From Albidovulum marisflavi (lineage in GTDB: Bacteria; Pseudomonadota; Alphaproteobacteria; Rhodobacterales; Rhodobacteraceae), in contig NZ_JAOWKY010000001.1 of NCBI RefSeq assembly GCF_025751435.1, positions 611,001 to 675,000 of the forward strand: a stretch of 64,000 bases of DNA. Reading direction: 5' to 3'. The notes under the pieces were generated by a model. It saw nothing but the letters and a program-made list of their open reading frames with translations. It ran no database searches and was not told the DNA's origin. The position numbers and the translations under genes are program-made. Of this stretch, positions 1 to 7,518 are shown one piece after another. Position 1 is the first letter of the stretch; every line of letters starts with the position of its first letter.

Positions 1-672
1 ACGCCCGTGCTGCTTCTGATCAAAAGCACGCATGCTGTGCTTGAGGTGCCGCTGGATCAGCTTGAGGCTGCGCGCACGGCACTTGCCCATCTGCGCCCGG
101 CCGTGAAGATCATGAGCGTCGGCGACAGCATCGAGATCTTCAAGGAGGTGGGGCTGCCGAAGGACGTGGCCGCGCGGTTCGACATTGCCCGGATGAAGGG
201 CACGCACGGGATCGGGCACACCCGCATGGCGACCGAATCGGCCGTCACCACCATGGGTGCGCACCCGTTTTCAACCGGGTCCGACCAATGTCTGGTGCAC
301 AACGGTTCACTTTCGAACCACAACTCGGTCCGCCGGACCCTGAAGAAGGCGGGCATGACCTTCGAGACGGAAAACGACACCGAGGTCGCCGCGGCCTTCC
401 TGTCCCACAAGATGGAGGACGGCGCCGGGCTTGGGCAGGCGATGGAGGCCACGCTGACAGACCTTGATGGCTTCTTCACCTTCGTCGTCGGCACCAAGAA
501 CGGCTTTGGCGTCGTGCGCGATCCGATCGCCTGCAAGCCCGCGGTCATGGCCGAAACCGATCAGTACGTCGCCTTCGGATCCGAATACCGCGCCCTTGTC
601 GATCTGCCGGGCATCGAAGACGCCCGCGTCTGGGAACCTGAACCCGCCACCGTGTATTTCTGGGAACGCTGA
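1..672 (+). CDS. mgsA: Class II glutamine amidotransferase subunit (MgsA/GlxB-like), 5' truncated
   Basis: The reading frame is open from base 1 and ends at TGA 670-672. The N-terminal catalytic Cys expected in this Ntn-hydrolase family therefore lies outside the window, and the GTG at 7 is unlikely to be the true start. Class II amidotransferase signatures are visible: GIGHTRMATES, the CLVHNGSLSNH segment and a DTE motif. In the family this domain hydrolyses glutamine and passes ammonia to an FMN synthase subunit. The next genes encode the GXGXG and FMN subunits and a GmaS-like synthetase, so I infer the amidotransferase subunit of N-methylglutamate synthase. The related GlxB of rhizobia cannot be excluded. 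Two bases separate its stop from the next ATG, so translation is probably coupled. Confidence 0.85.
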   Translation, partial: TPVLLLIKSTHAVLEVPLDQLEAARTALAHLRPAVKIMSVGDSIEIFKEVGLPKDVAARFDIARMKGTHGIGHTRMATESAVTTMGAHPFSTGSDQCLVHNGSLSNHNSVRRTLKKAGMTFETENDTEVAAAFLSHKMEDGAGLGQAMEATLTDLDGFFTFVVGTKNGFGVVRDPIACKPAVMAETDQYVAFGSEYRALVDLPGIEDARVWEPEPATVYFWER

Positions 673-674
673 GC

Positions 675-1364
675 ATGCCGAGTTTCGATCTGGGGGCGCA
701 CGGGTTGCGTGCGCTCAATAGCAACCTGCACGCCCTCAAGGGGCAGACCAACGAAACCCAATGGGACATCGTCAATCCCCGCGGCAGCCATGCCATCGCC
801 GTGGGCGTTGATGCGCCCGTGGACATCACCGTTCACGGGTCCACGGGATACTACTGCGCCGGCATGAACAAGCAGGCGACGGTCCGGGTGAAGGGTTCAG
901 CCGGTCCGGGGGTGGCGGAAAACATGATGTCGGGCACGGTCATCGTGGACGGCGACGCCAGCCAATACGCCGGCGCAACCGGCCGCGGCGGGCTTCTGGT
1001 GATCAAGGGCAATGCGTCGTCGCGCTGCGGGATCTCGATGAAGGGCATCGACATCGTCGTTCACGGTTCGATCGGCCACATGTCGGCCTTCATGGCGCAA
1101 TCGGGCAACCTGGTGGTGCTGGGCGATGCGGGCGATGCCCTTGGCGACAGTCTGTACGAGGCGAGACTGTTCGTGCGCGGCAACGTGAAAAGCCTTGGTG
1201 CCGACTGCATCGAAAAGGAAATGCGGGCAGAGCACCTGGAGATTCTGGAAAACCTGCTTCGCCGCGGCGAGGCGGACGCCAAGGCCAGGCCGGAAGAGTT
1301 CCGGCGCTACGGTTCGGCCCGCAAGCTCTACAACTTCAACATCGACAACGCGTCGGCTTACTGA
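675..1364 (+). CDS. mgsB: GXGXG-domain subunit of glutamate synthase-like enzyme (MgsB/GlxC-like)
   Basis: This 229-residue protein consists almost entirely of the right-handed beta-helix found at the C terminus of the glutamate synthase large subunit. It is recognised by repeating Gly-rich strands (VKGSAGPG, VDGDASQYAG, GRGGLLVIKGNAS, VLGDAGDALG). In glutamate synthase this domain is structural. Here it stands alone as a subunit, as in N-methylglutamate synthase (MgsB) and GlxC of rhizobia. The ATG lies two bases after the previous stop and the next gene begins nine bases downstream, so the three subunits form one transcript. The choice of mgs over glx naming is inference from the gmaS-like and methylamine-related neighbours. 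Confidence 0.85.
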   Translation: MPSFDLGAHGLRALNSNLHALKGQTNETQWDIVNPRGSHAIAVGVDAPVDITVHGSTGYYCAGMNKQATVRVKGSAGPGVAENMMSGTVIVDGDASQYAGATGRGGLLVIKGNASSRCGISMKGIDIVVHGSIGHMSAFMAQSGNLVVLGDAGDALGDSLYEARLFVRGNVKSLGADCIEKEMRAEHLEILENLLRRGEADAKARPEEFRRYGSARKLYNFNIDNASAY

Positions 1365-1373
1365 GGACCGAAC

Positions 1374-2699
1374 ATGAGCGACTTCCCCCATACGCCGCCG
1401 CGCCAGTCCTGGACCTTTTCGAACGACACCAACGCCGAGATTCGCCGGGCCGCGGCGTCCGGCATCTACGACATTCGCGGCGGCGGCTCGAAGCGGCGGC
1501 TGCCGCATTTCGATGACCTTCTGTTCCTGGGCGCCTCGATCAGCCGCTATCCGCTGGAGGGCTACCGCGAAAAATGCGCGACCGACGTCTGGCTCGGCAC
1601 GCGCTACGCGCAAAAGCCGATCCACCTGGATATTCCCGTCACGATCGCGGGCATGAGCTTCGGTTCGCTCTCGGGCCCCGCGAAAGAGGCGCTGGGTCGC
1701 GGCGCGACGCTTGCCGGGACCTCCACCACGACCGGCGACGGCGGCATGACCGAGGAAGAGCGCGGCCATTCCAAGACGCTGGTCTATCAGTACCTGCCCT
1801 CGCGCTACGGCATGAACCCTGATGACCTGCGCCGTGCGGATGCGATCGAGCTTGTCGTGGGGCAGGGCGCCAAGCCCGGCGGCGGCGGCATGCTGCTGGG
1901 CCAGAAGATCTCCGACCGCGTCGCGGAAATGCGGACGCTTCCCAAGGGGATCGACCAGCGCTCGGCCTGTCGTCACCCCGACTGGACCGGGCCCGACGAT
2001 ATGGAAATCAAGATTCTGGAACTGCGCGAGATCACCGACTGGCAAACCCCGATCTACGTCAAGGTCGGCGGCGCGCGGCCCTATTACGACACGGCGCTTT
2101 CGGTGAAGGCCGGTGCCGACGTCGTGGTTCTGGACGGGATGCAGGGCGGCACCGCCGCCACCCAGGACGTTTTCATCGAACATGTCGGCCAGCCGACCCT
2201 TGCCTGCATTCCCCAGGCGGTGAAGGCGCTTCAGGACCTTGGCATGCACCGCAAGGTGCAGCTTGTGGTCTCGGGCGGCATCCGGACGGGCGCGGACGTC
2301 GCCAAGGCCTTGGCCCTCGGAGCCGATGCCGTGTCGATCGGAACAGCAGCGCTGGTGGCGCTGGGCGACAACGACCCGGCGCTGGAAGAGGAATACCGCA
2401 AGCTTGGAACCACCGCCGGCGCCTACGACGACTGGCACGAAGGCAAGGATCCCGCCGGGATCACCACGCAGGATCCGGAACTGTTCAGCCGTTTCGACCC
2501 GGTGATGGGCGGCCGCCGCCTGGCCAATTACCTCAAGGTGATGACGCTTGAGGCGCAGACGCTCGCGCGGGCCTGCGGCAAGAACCACCTGCACAACCTC
2601 GAACCTGAAGATCTCTGCGCGCTGACCGTGGAAGCGGCCGCGATGGCGGGGGTGCCGCTGGCGGGAACCAGCTGGATACCCGGGCGGGGCGGATACTGA
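1374..2699 (+). CDS. mgsC: FMN-binding glutamate synthase-like subunit (MgsC/GlxD-like)
   Basis: This 441-residue protein matches the FMN/synthase domain of glutamate synthase. It has the Gly-rich GMSFGSLSGPAKEAL loop near residue 95, PGGGGMLLGQKI, VVLDGMQGGTAATQ, and the phosphate-binding VVSGGIRTGADVAKALALGA near residue 300. In the N-methylglutamate pathway the MgsABC complex transfers methylamine from gamma-glutamylmethylamide to 2-oxoglutarate, or makes N-methylglutamate from glutamate. The GAGGA just before the ATG is a suitable ribosome site. It is the third gene of the operon, followed by a short GC-rich stem-loop and then the GmaS-like gene. Confidence 0.85.
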   Translation: MSDFPHTPPRQSWTFSNDTNAEIRRAAASGIYDIRGGGSKRRLPHFDDLLFLGASISRYPLEGYREKCATDVWLGTRYAQKPIHLDIPVTIAGMSFGSLSGPAKEALGRGATLAGTSTTTGDGGMTEEERGHSKTLVYQYLPSRYGMNPDDLRRADAIELVVGQGAKPGGGGMLLGQKISDRVAEMRTLPKGIDQRSACRHPDWTGPDDMEIKILELREITDWQTPIYVKVGGARPYYDTALSVKAGADVVVLDGMQGGTAATQDVFIEHVGQPTLACIPQAVKALQDLGMHRKVQLVVSGGIRTGADVAKALALGADAVSIGTAALVALGDNDPALEEEYRKLGTTAGAYDDWHEGKDPAGITTQDPELFSRFDPVMGGRRLANYLKVMTLEAQTLARACGKNHLHNLEPEDLCALTVEAAAMAGVPLAGTSWIPGRGGY

Positions 2700-2714
2700 T
2701 CGGATCAAGACAAC

Positions 2715-2744
2715 AGGGGCGCGGCGGCCAACGACCGCGCCCTT
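2715..2744 (+). terminator. GC-rich stem-loop between mgsC and gmaS
   Basis: GGGCGCGG at 2717-2724 pairs perfectly with CCGCGCCC at 2735-2742, extended by G-U and A-U pairs, around a 10-base loop. It is followed only by TTCTC, so it is a weak terminator at best. It sits 25 bases before the gmaS start codon and may act as an attenuator or mRNA-processing/stability element that sets different expression of the two flanking genes. Confidence 0.5.
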
Positions 2745-2769
2745 CTCAATCCAACCGGGAGACCTGTAA

Positions 2770-4077
2770 ATGCCGAAGGATCTGGCCAAGTTCGCGAAGG
2801 ACAATGGCGTCAAGTATTTCATGATTTCTTACACCGACCTGTTCGGCGGCCAGCGCGCCAAGCTGGTGCCGGCAGAGGCGATCGCCGACATGACCGAAGA
2901 CGGCGCGGGTTTCGCCGGTTTCGCGACCTGGCTGGACCTGACGCCCGCGCATCCCGACCTGATGGCGGTTCCCGACACCGACTCGGTCATCCAGCTGCCC
3001 TGGAAGCCCGAGGTGGCCTGGGTGGCCGCCACCGCGACAATGGAGGGCGAACTGGTCAGGCAGGCGCCGCGCAACGTGCTGAAAAACCTGATCGACGAGG
3101 CCGCGAAAGAGGGGCTGCGCGTCAAGACCGGGGTCGAACCGGAGTTCTTCCTTCTGTCCGCCGACGGCAGCAAGATCTCGGATGAATACGATACCGCGGA
3201 AAAGCCCTGCTACGACCAGCAGGCGATCATGCGCCGCTATGACGTGATCGCGGAAATCTGCGACCACATGCTGGCGCTTGGCTGGAAGCCCTATCAGAAC
3301 GACCATGAGGACGCGAACGGCCAGTTCGAGATGAACTGGGAATACGATGACGTCATGGCGACCGCCGACAAGCATTCGTTCTTCAAGTTCATGGTGAAGT
3401 CGGTCGCTGAAAAGCACGGATTGCGCGCAACCTTCATGCCGAAACCCTTCAAGGGCCTGACCGGTTCGGGCTGCCACGCCCATATCTCGGTCTGGGACAT
3501 GGACGGCAAGACCAACGCCTTTGCGGACAAGGGCGCGGAACTGGGCCTGTCAGAGCGTGGCCGTCACTTCCTTGGCGGCATCATGAAACATGCCTCGGCC
3601 CTTGCCGCGATCACCAACCCGACGGTCAACAGCTACAAGCGGATCAACGCGCCGCGCACGTCCTCGGGCGCGACCTGGGCGCCGAACACTGTGACCTGGA
3701 CGGGGAACAACCGCACCCACATGGTCCGGGTGCCCGGTCCTGGCCGGTTCGAACTGCGCCTGCCCGATGGCGCCGCCAACCCCTATCTGCTGCAGGCCGT
3801 GATCATCGCGGCCGGCCTGGACGGCGTGCGTTCCAAGGCCGATCCCGGCAGGCGGTACGACATCGACATGTATGCGGAGGGCCACAAGGTCAAAGGAGCC
3901 CCGAAGCTGCCATTGAACCTTCTGGACGCACTGCGGGAATACGACAAGGACAAGACTCTGAAGGCGATGATGGGCGAAGAGTTCTCGAACGCCTACATGA
4001 AGCTGAAGCATCGGGAGTGGAACAGCTTCGTTTCGCACTTCTCGCACTGGGAACATGAAAACACGCTGGACGTGTAA
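2770..4077 (+). CDS. gmaS: Gamma-glutamylmethylamide synthetase / type III glutamine synthetase
   Basis: This 435-residue protein has glutamine synthetase catalytic motifs: EPEFFLL near residue 123, NDHEDANGQFEMNW near 176, GSGCHAHISVWD near 237, the TGNNRTHMVRVPGPGRFELR block and LPDGAANPYL. GS-like proteins of this length lying beside mgsABC ligate methylamine to glutamate, giving gamma-glutamylmethylamide. The close relative GlnT uses ammonia. Substrate cannot be read from the motifs; the neighbouring MgsABC-like subunits favour GmaS. A GGGAGA ribosome site precedes the ATG. A strong terminator follows at 4102-4127, closing the operon. The mgdABCD N-methylglutamate dehydrogenase genes are not in the window and may lie upstream of it. 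Confidence 0.82.
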   Translation: MPKDLAKFAKDNGVKYFMISYTDLFGGQRAKLVPAEAIADMTEDGAGFAGFATWLDLTPAHPDLMAVPDTDSVIQLPWKPEVAWVAATATMEGELVRQAPRNVLKNLIDEAAKEGLRVKTGVEPEFFLLSADGSKISDEYDTAEKPCYDQQAIMRRYDVIAEICDHMLALGWKPYQNDHEDANGQFEMNWEYDDVMATADKHSFFKFMVKSVAEKHGLRATFMPKPFKGLTGSGCHAHISVWDMDGKTNAFADKGAELGLSERGRHFLGGIMKHASALAAITNPTVNSYKRINAPRTSSGATWAPNTVTWTGNNRTHMVRVPGPGRFELRLPDGAANPYLLQAVIIAAGLDGVRSKADPGRRYDIDMYAEGHKVKGAPKLPLNLLDALREYDKDKTLKAMMGEEFSNAYMKLKHREWNSFVSHFSHWEHENTLDV

Positions 4078-4101
4078 GTTGCACCGCTTTGGAAAGCCGA
4101 A

Positions 4102-4127
4102 AAAGGCGCCGCATCCGCGGCGCCTTT
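4102..4127 (+). terminator. Rho-independent terminator after gmaS
   Basis: GGCGCCGC at 4105-4112 pairs with GCGGCGCC at 4117-4124 around the loop ATCC. The stem is extended by AAA/TTT, so the descending arm ends in a short T run. It lies 25 bases after the gmaS stop codon. Confidence 0.85.
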
Positions 4128-4162
4128 CTGCGTTGCGGTGGGGTTGCCTGCGTCACCGTGAG

Positions 4163-4178
4163 AAATTTGATCAAATTT
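4163..4178. promoter_or_regulatory. Perfect 16-bp AT-rich palindrome, candidate operator
   Basis: AAATTTGATCAAATTT is identical to its own reverse complement and stands out as A/T-rich in very GC-rich DNA. It lies between the gmaS terminator and the aldehyde dehydrogenase start, about 65 bases upstream of the ATG at 4243. Its symmetry and position suit a dimeric repressor or activator site. No regulator gene is adjacent, so the cognate protein is unknown. Confidence 0.55.
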
Positions 4179-4242
4179 GCGCCCGGGCACTTGCGCGCGG
4201 TGCGGCGCGCTGGCACTGTCCGCGCCGAAAGTGAGGTGCACG

Positions 4243-5694
4243 ATGATCGAGAAGCGCAATTTCTACATCAACGGCCAGTGGGTCGCGCCCGCAGCACCGC
4301 GTGACTTGGCCGTGATCAACCCGTCGACCGAGGACCCCTGTGCGATCATCTCGCTGGGCGACCAGGCCGATACCGACGCGGCCGTCGCCGCGGCCAAGGC
4401 CGCCTTTCCCGCGTGGTCGGCGACCCCGCCGGCGGAACGCCGCGCCATCGTCGCGCGCATCCTGGAACAGTACGAGGCGCGCAAAGAGGAATTCGCCCAC
4501 GCCATCTCGATGGAGATGGGAGCCCCGATCGATATGGCGCTGGAACAGCAGGCCCCGTGCCTGCCCTGGCACACCGGCAACTTCCTGCGCGCCTTCGACC
4601 ATATCGAATGGGTCAGGCCGCTGGGCGACCACGCGCCGGGCACCATGATCGCGCTTGAACCGATCGGCGTCGTGGGCCTGATCACGCCCTGGAACTGGCC
4701 CGTGAACCAGATCGCGCTCAAGGCCATCCCCGCGATGCTGGCGGGCTGTACCTGCGTGCTGAAACCCTCTGAGGAAAGCCCGCTGAACGCGATGCTTTTC
4801 GCAGAATTCTGCCACGATGCCGGCGTGCCGCCGGGGGTGTTCAACCTTGTGAACGGGGACGGAATGGGCGTGGGCGCGCAACTGTCGAGCCACCCGGATG
4901 TCGAGATGATTTCCTTCACCGGCTCGACGCGCGCCGGACGCGCGATTTCCAAGGCCGCGGCCGAGACGCTCAAGCGGGTGACGCTGGAACTTGGCGGAAA
5001 GGGCGCGAACGTGATCTTTGCCGATGCCGACGAAAAGGCGGTCAAGCGCGGCGTGCTTCACTTGATGAACAACACCGGCCAAAGCTGCAACGCGCCGTCA
5101 CGCATGCTGGTCGAGCGCGCGATCTATGACCGCGTCGTCGAAGAGGCGGCCGAGGTCGCGAAGGCGATCAAGGTCGGCCCGGCCTCGGAACACGGTCGCC
5201 ACATCGGCCCCGTCGTCAACAAGCGGCAGTGGGACCAGATCCAGGGCTACATCCAGAAGGGCATCGACGAAGGCGCAAGGCTGGTCGCGGGCGGTCTTGG
5301 CCTGCCCGAGGGGATGAACAAGGGCTACTACGTCCGCCCGACCATCTTCGCCGACGTCAGACCCGGCATGACCATCGAACGGGAGGAAATCTTTGGCCCC
5401 GTGCTGTCGATCGTCCCCTTCGAGGATGAGGCCGAAGCGGTGACGATCGCCAACGACACGCCCTACGGCCTGACCAACTATGTCCAGACCCAGGACCCTG
5501 GCCGCGCCAATCGCATGGCGCTGAGGCTGAAATCCGGTATGGTCGAGATGAACGGGAAGCCCCGCGGCGCAGGCGCGCCCTTTGGTGGGGTCAAGGCATC
5601 CGGCCGCGCCCGCGAAGGCGGTATCTGGGGCATCGAGGAATTCCTGGAGGTCAAGGCGATCTCTGGCTGGACCGCCGAACTCGCGGCTGAGTAA
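4243..5694 (+). CDS. NAD(P)-dependent aldehyde dehydrogenase
   Basis: This 483-residue protein belongs to the ALDH superfamily. It shows TPWNWPVNQ (cofactor/substrate channel), KPSEESPLNA, the general-base ELGGKGANVIFADAD motif, the nucleophilic Cys in NTGQSCNAPSRM, and EEIFGPVLSIVPFEDE near the C terminus. It oxidises an aldehyde to an acid; the substrate is not evident. I chose ATG 4243 because GTGAGGTG lies just upstream and because MIEKRNFYINGQW is the usual family N terminus; the frame is open 22 codons further upstream but without family similarity. Located between methylamine-pathway genes and an MttB-like gene, it may oxidise formaldehyde- or betaine-type aldehydes, but this is guesswork. 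Confidence 0.9.
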   Translation: MIEKRNFYINGQWVAPAAPRDLAVINPSTEDPCAIISLGDQADTDAAVAAAKAAFPAWSATPPAERRAIVARILEQYEARKEEFAHAISMEMGAPIDMALEQQAPCLPWHTGNFLRAFDHIEWVRPLGDHAPGTMIALEPIGVVGLITPWNWPVNQIALKAIPAMLAGCTCVLKPSEESPLNAMLFAEFCHDAGVPPGVFNLVNGDGMGVGAQLSSHPDVEMISFTGSTRAGRAISKAAAETLKRVTLELGGKGANVIFADADEKAVKRGVLHLMNNTGQSCNAPSRMLVERAIYDRVVEEAAEVAKAIKVGPASEHGRHIGPVVNKRQWDQIQGYIQKGIDEGARLVAGGLGLPEGMNKGYYVRPTIFADVRPGMTIEREEIFGPVLSIVPFEDEAEAVTIANDTPYGLTNYVQTQDPGRANRMALRLKSGMVEMNGKPRGAGAPFGGVKASGRAREGGIWGIEEFLEVKAISGWTAELAAE

Positions 5695-5700
5695 GCACGC

Positions 5701-5743
5701 GGCCCTGCCCGGCACAGGCGGCAAGCCGCAGCCGGGCAGGGCC
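5701..5743. terminator. Long inverted repeat after the aldehyde dehydrogenase
   Basis: GGCCCTGCCCGG (5701-5712) and CCGGGCAGGGCC (5732-5743) form a perfect 12-bp stem. A smaller nested GCGGC/GCCGC hairpin sits in the loop. It begins six bases after the stop codon. No T-run follows, so termination efficiency is uncertain, but the position fits an end-of-gene structure. Confidence 0.6.
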
Positions 5744-5782
5744 GGACGCGTCGGCCTGAACCGACCGTCGACTGGCCCAAAA

Positions 5783-5808
5783 CGACATTTCTTCTCGTGC
5801 GAATGTCG
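5783..5808. promoter_or_regulatory. Inverted repeat upstream of the MttB-like gene
   Basis: CGACATT (5783-5789) and AATGTCG (5802-5808) are exact inverted repeats separated by 12 bases, about 75 bases upstream of the start at 5883. A -10-like TAGTAT lies at 5843-5848 with no convincing -35. The arrangement suits a dimeric regulator binding just upstream of a promoter. Confidence 0.35.
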
Positions 5809-5882
5809 CGGCCAACACTTTCCTGCCCGGATGCCGTCACCGTAGTATCGCGCTCGAAGGCGCAGTCCCGGGAGACACGATC

Positions 5883-7430
5883 ATGGCACAGGAAGACACG
5901 ACGCCCAGAGCACGCCACGGCGGGCGGGAAGCGCGGCGCCGGGAGCGGACGCAAAAGGCCGCCGGCCTCGGACGGCCGTATATTCTGCGCAACATTCCGA
6001 CCTACGACATCCTCTCAGAGGAAAATCTGGAACGGATCGAGCAAGCCGCGGACCGCATCCTGGCCGAGACGGGGATTGCCTTCCGCGACGATCCTGTCGT
6101 GCTTGACATGTGGCGCAACGCCGGCGCGACGGTCGAAGGCGAGCTGGTGAAGTTCGAACCCGGCATGCTGCGCGAGATCCTGCGCTCGGCCCCCGCCGAG
6201 TTCACCCAACACGCGCGCAACCCGGAAAACTCGGTCAGGATCGGCGGGCGCAACGTGGTGTTCGCCCCTGCCTACGGCTCGCCCTTCGTGATGGACCTGG
6301 ACCGGGGGCGGCGCTTCGGCACGCTTCAGGACTTCCAGAACTTCGTGAAGCTTGCGCAATCCTCGCCCTGGCTTCACCACTCGGGCGGGACGATCTGCGA
6401 ACCGACCGACATCCCGGTGAACAAGCGTCACCTGGACATGGTCTACGCCCATCTGCGCTATTCCGACCGCTGCTTCATGGGCTCGGTCACCGCCGAAGAG
6501 CGCAGCGACGATTCGATCGAAATGGCGCGCATCGTCTTCGGCCGCGACTTCGTGGACGAAAACTGCGTGATCCTGGGCAACGTCAACGTGAACTCTCCGC
6601 TGGTCTGGGACGGGACGATGACGAAATCGCTGCGCGCCTATGCGCGCGCCAATCAGGCCGCGGTGGTCGTGCCATTCATCCTCGGTGGCGCCATGGGGCC
6701 GGTGACCAACGCCGGCGCCATCGCGCAGTCGCTGGCCGAAACCATGGCGGGCTGCGCGCTGACCCAGCTGGAACGCAAGGGCGCACCGGTCGTCTTTGGC
6801 AACTTCCTTTCTTCGACCCAGCTCAAGACCGGCTCGCCCTCCTTCGGGACGCCGGAACCGGCGATCGGGTCGATGGTCGTCGGCCAGCTTTGCCGCCGGC
6901 TGAACCTGCCGATGCGCTGCTCGGGCAATTTCACCACCTCGAAGCTGCCCGATGCGCAGGCGATGACCGAGGGCATGATGTCGATGATGGCGGCGATTCA
7001 CTGCGGGACGAACTTCATCCTTCATTCCGCCGGCTGGCTCGATGGGGCATTGTCGATGTCCTACGAGAAATTCATGCTCGACGCCGACCTCTGCGGCGCG
7101 CTGCACACCTACCTCGACGGTATAAGGATCGACGACAACCAACTGGCCGTGGATTCATTTTCGGAAGTCGGGCCAGGCAACCACTTCTTCGGCTCGTCCC
7201 ACACGCTGGCAAACTACGAAACCGCGTACTGGGACAGCGAGACCGCGGACAACAGCCCGTTCGAGCAGTGGGAGCTTGCCGGCGGCGACGACGCGGCAAC
7301 GCGCGCGAACCGGCTCTGGAAACAGAAGCTGCGGGAATACGAGGCGCCCGCGCTTGACCAGGGAACCGACGAGGCGCTGCAAGACTTCGTGGCGAAGAAG
7401 AAGGCCAGCATGGCGGACGCCTGGTACTAG
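5883..7430 (+). CDS. MttB-family (COG5598) trimethylamine/betaine methyltransferase homologue, non-pyrrolysine
   Basis: This 515-residue protein has an Arg-rich N terminus followed by an MttB-type TIM-barrel methyltransferase domain. Typical segments include ENLERIEQAADRILAETGI near residue 40, GGAMGPVTNAGAIAQSLAET near 262, GSPSFGTPEPAIGSM near 322, and CGTNFILHSAGWLDGALSMS near 375. The frame runs through without an in-frame TAG, so there is no pyrrolysine. Characterised non-Pyl members such as MtgB demethylate quaternary amines and pass the methyl group to a corrinoid protein. No corrinoid-binding protein gene is in the window. GGGAGA precedes the ATG with good spacing. The next gene, an oxidative demethylase-like flavoenzyme, is 88 bases downstream, so both may act on methylated amines. 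Confidence 0.82.
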   Translation: MAQEDTTPRARHGGREARRRERTQKAAGLGRPYILRNIPTYDILSEENLERIEQAADRILAETGIAFRDDPVVLDMWRNAGATVEGELVKFEPGMLREILRSAPAEFTQHARNPENSVRIGGRNVVFAPAYGSPFVMDLDRGRRFGTLQDFQNFVKLAQSSPWLHHSGGTICEPTDIPVNKRHLDMVYAHLRYSDRCFMGSVTAEERSDDSIEMARIVFGRDFVDENCVILGNVNVNSPLVWDGTMTKSLRAYARANQAAVVVPFILGGAMGPVTNAGAIAQSLAETMAGCALTQLERKGAPVVFGNFLSSTQLKTGSPSFGTPEPAIGSMVVGQLCRRLNLPMRCSGNFTTSKLPDAQAMTEGMMSMMAAIHCGTNFILHSAGWLDGALSMSYEKFMLDADLCGALHTYLDGIRIDDNQLAVDSFSEVGPGNHFFGSSHTLANYETAYWDSETADNSPFEQWELAGGDDAATRANRLWKQKLREYEAPALDQGTDEALQDFVAKKKASMADAWY

Positions 7431-7518
7431 GCTGCAAGAACCGCCCGGGCCGTGATGGACCCGGCGACAGACCGCCGGCTGCATACGTCAGCCTGCCCGA
7501 CCCTTGAAAGAAAGCACG

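Noticed and set aside
897-2822. Long minus-strand open frame opposite mgsC
   Set aside because: It is antisense to clear glutamate-synthase-like genes, rich in Arg/Gly/Ala, and shows no family motif; such frames arise by chance in high-GC DNA.
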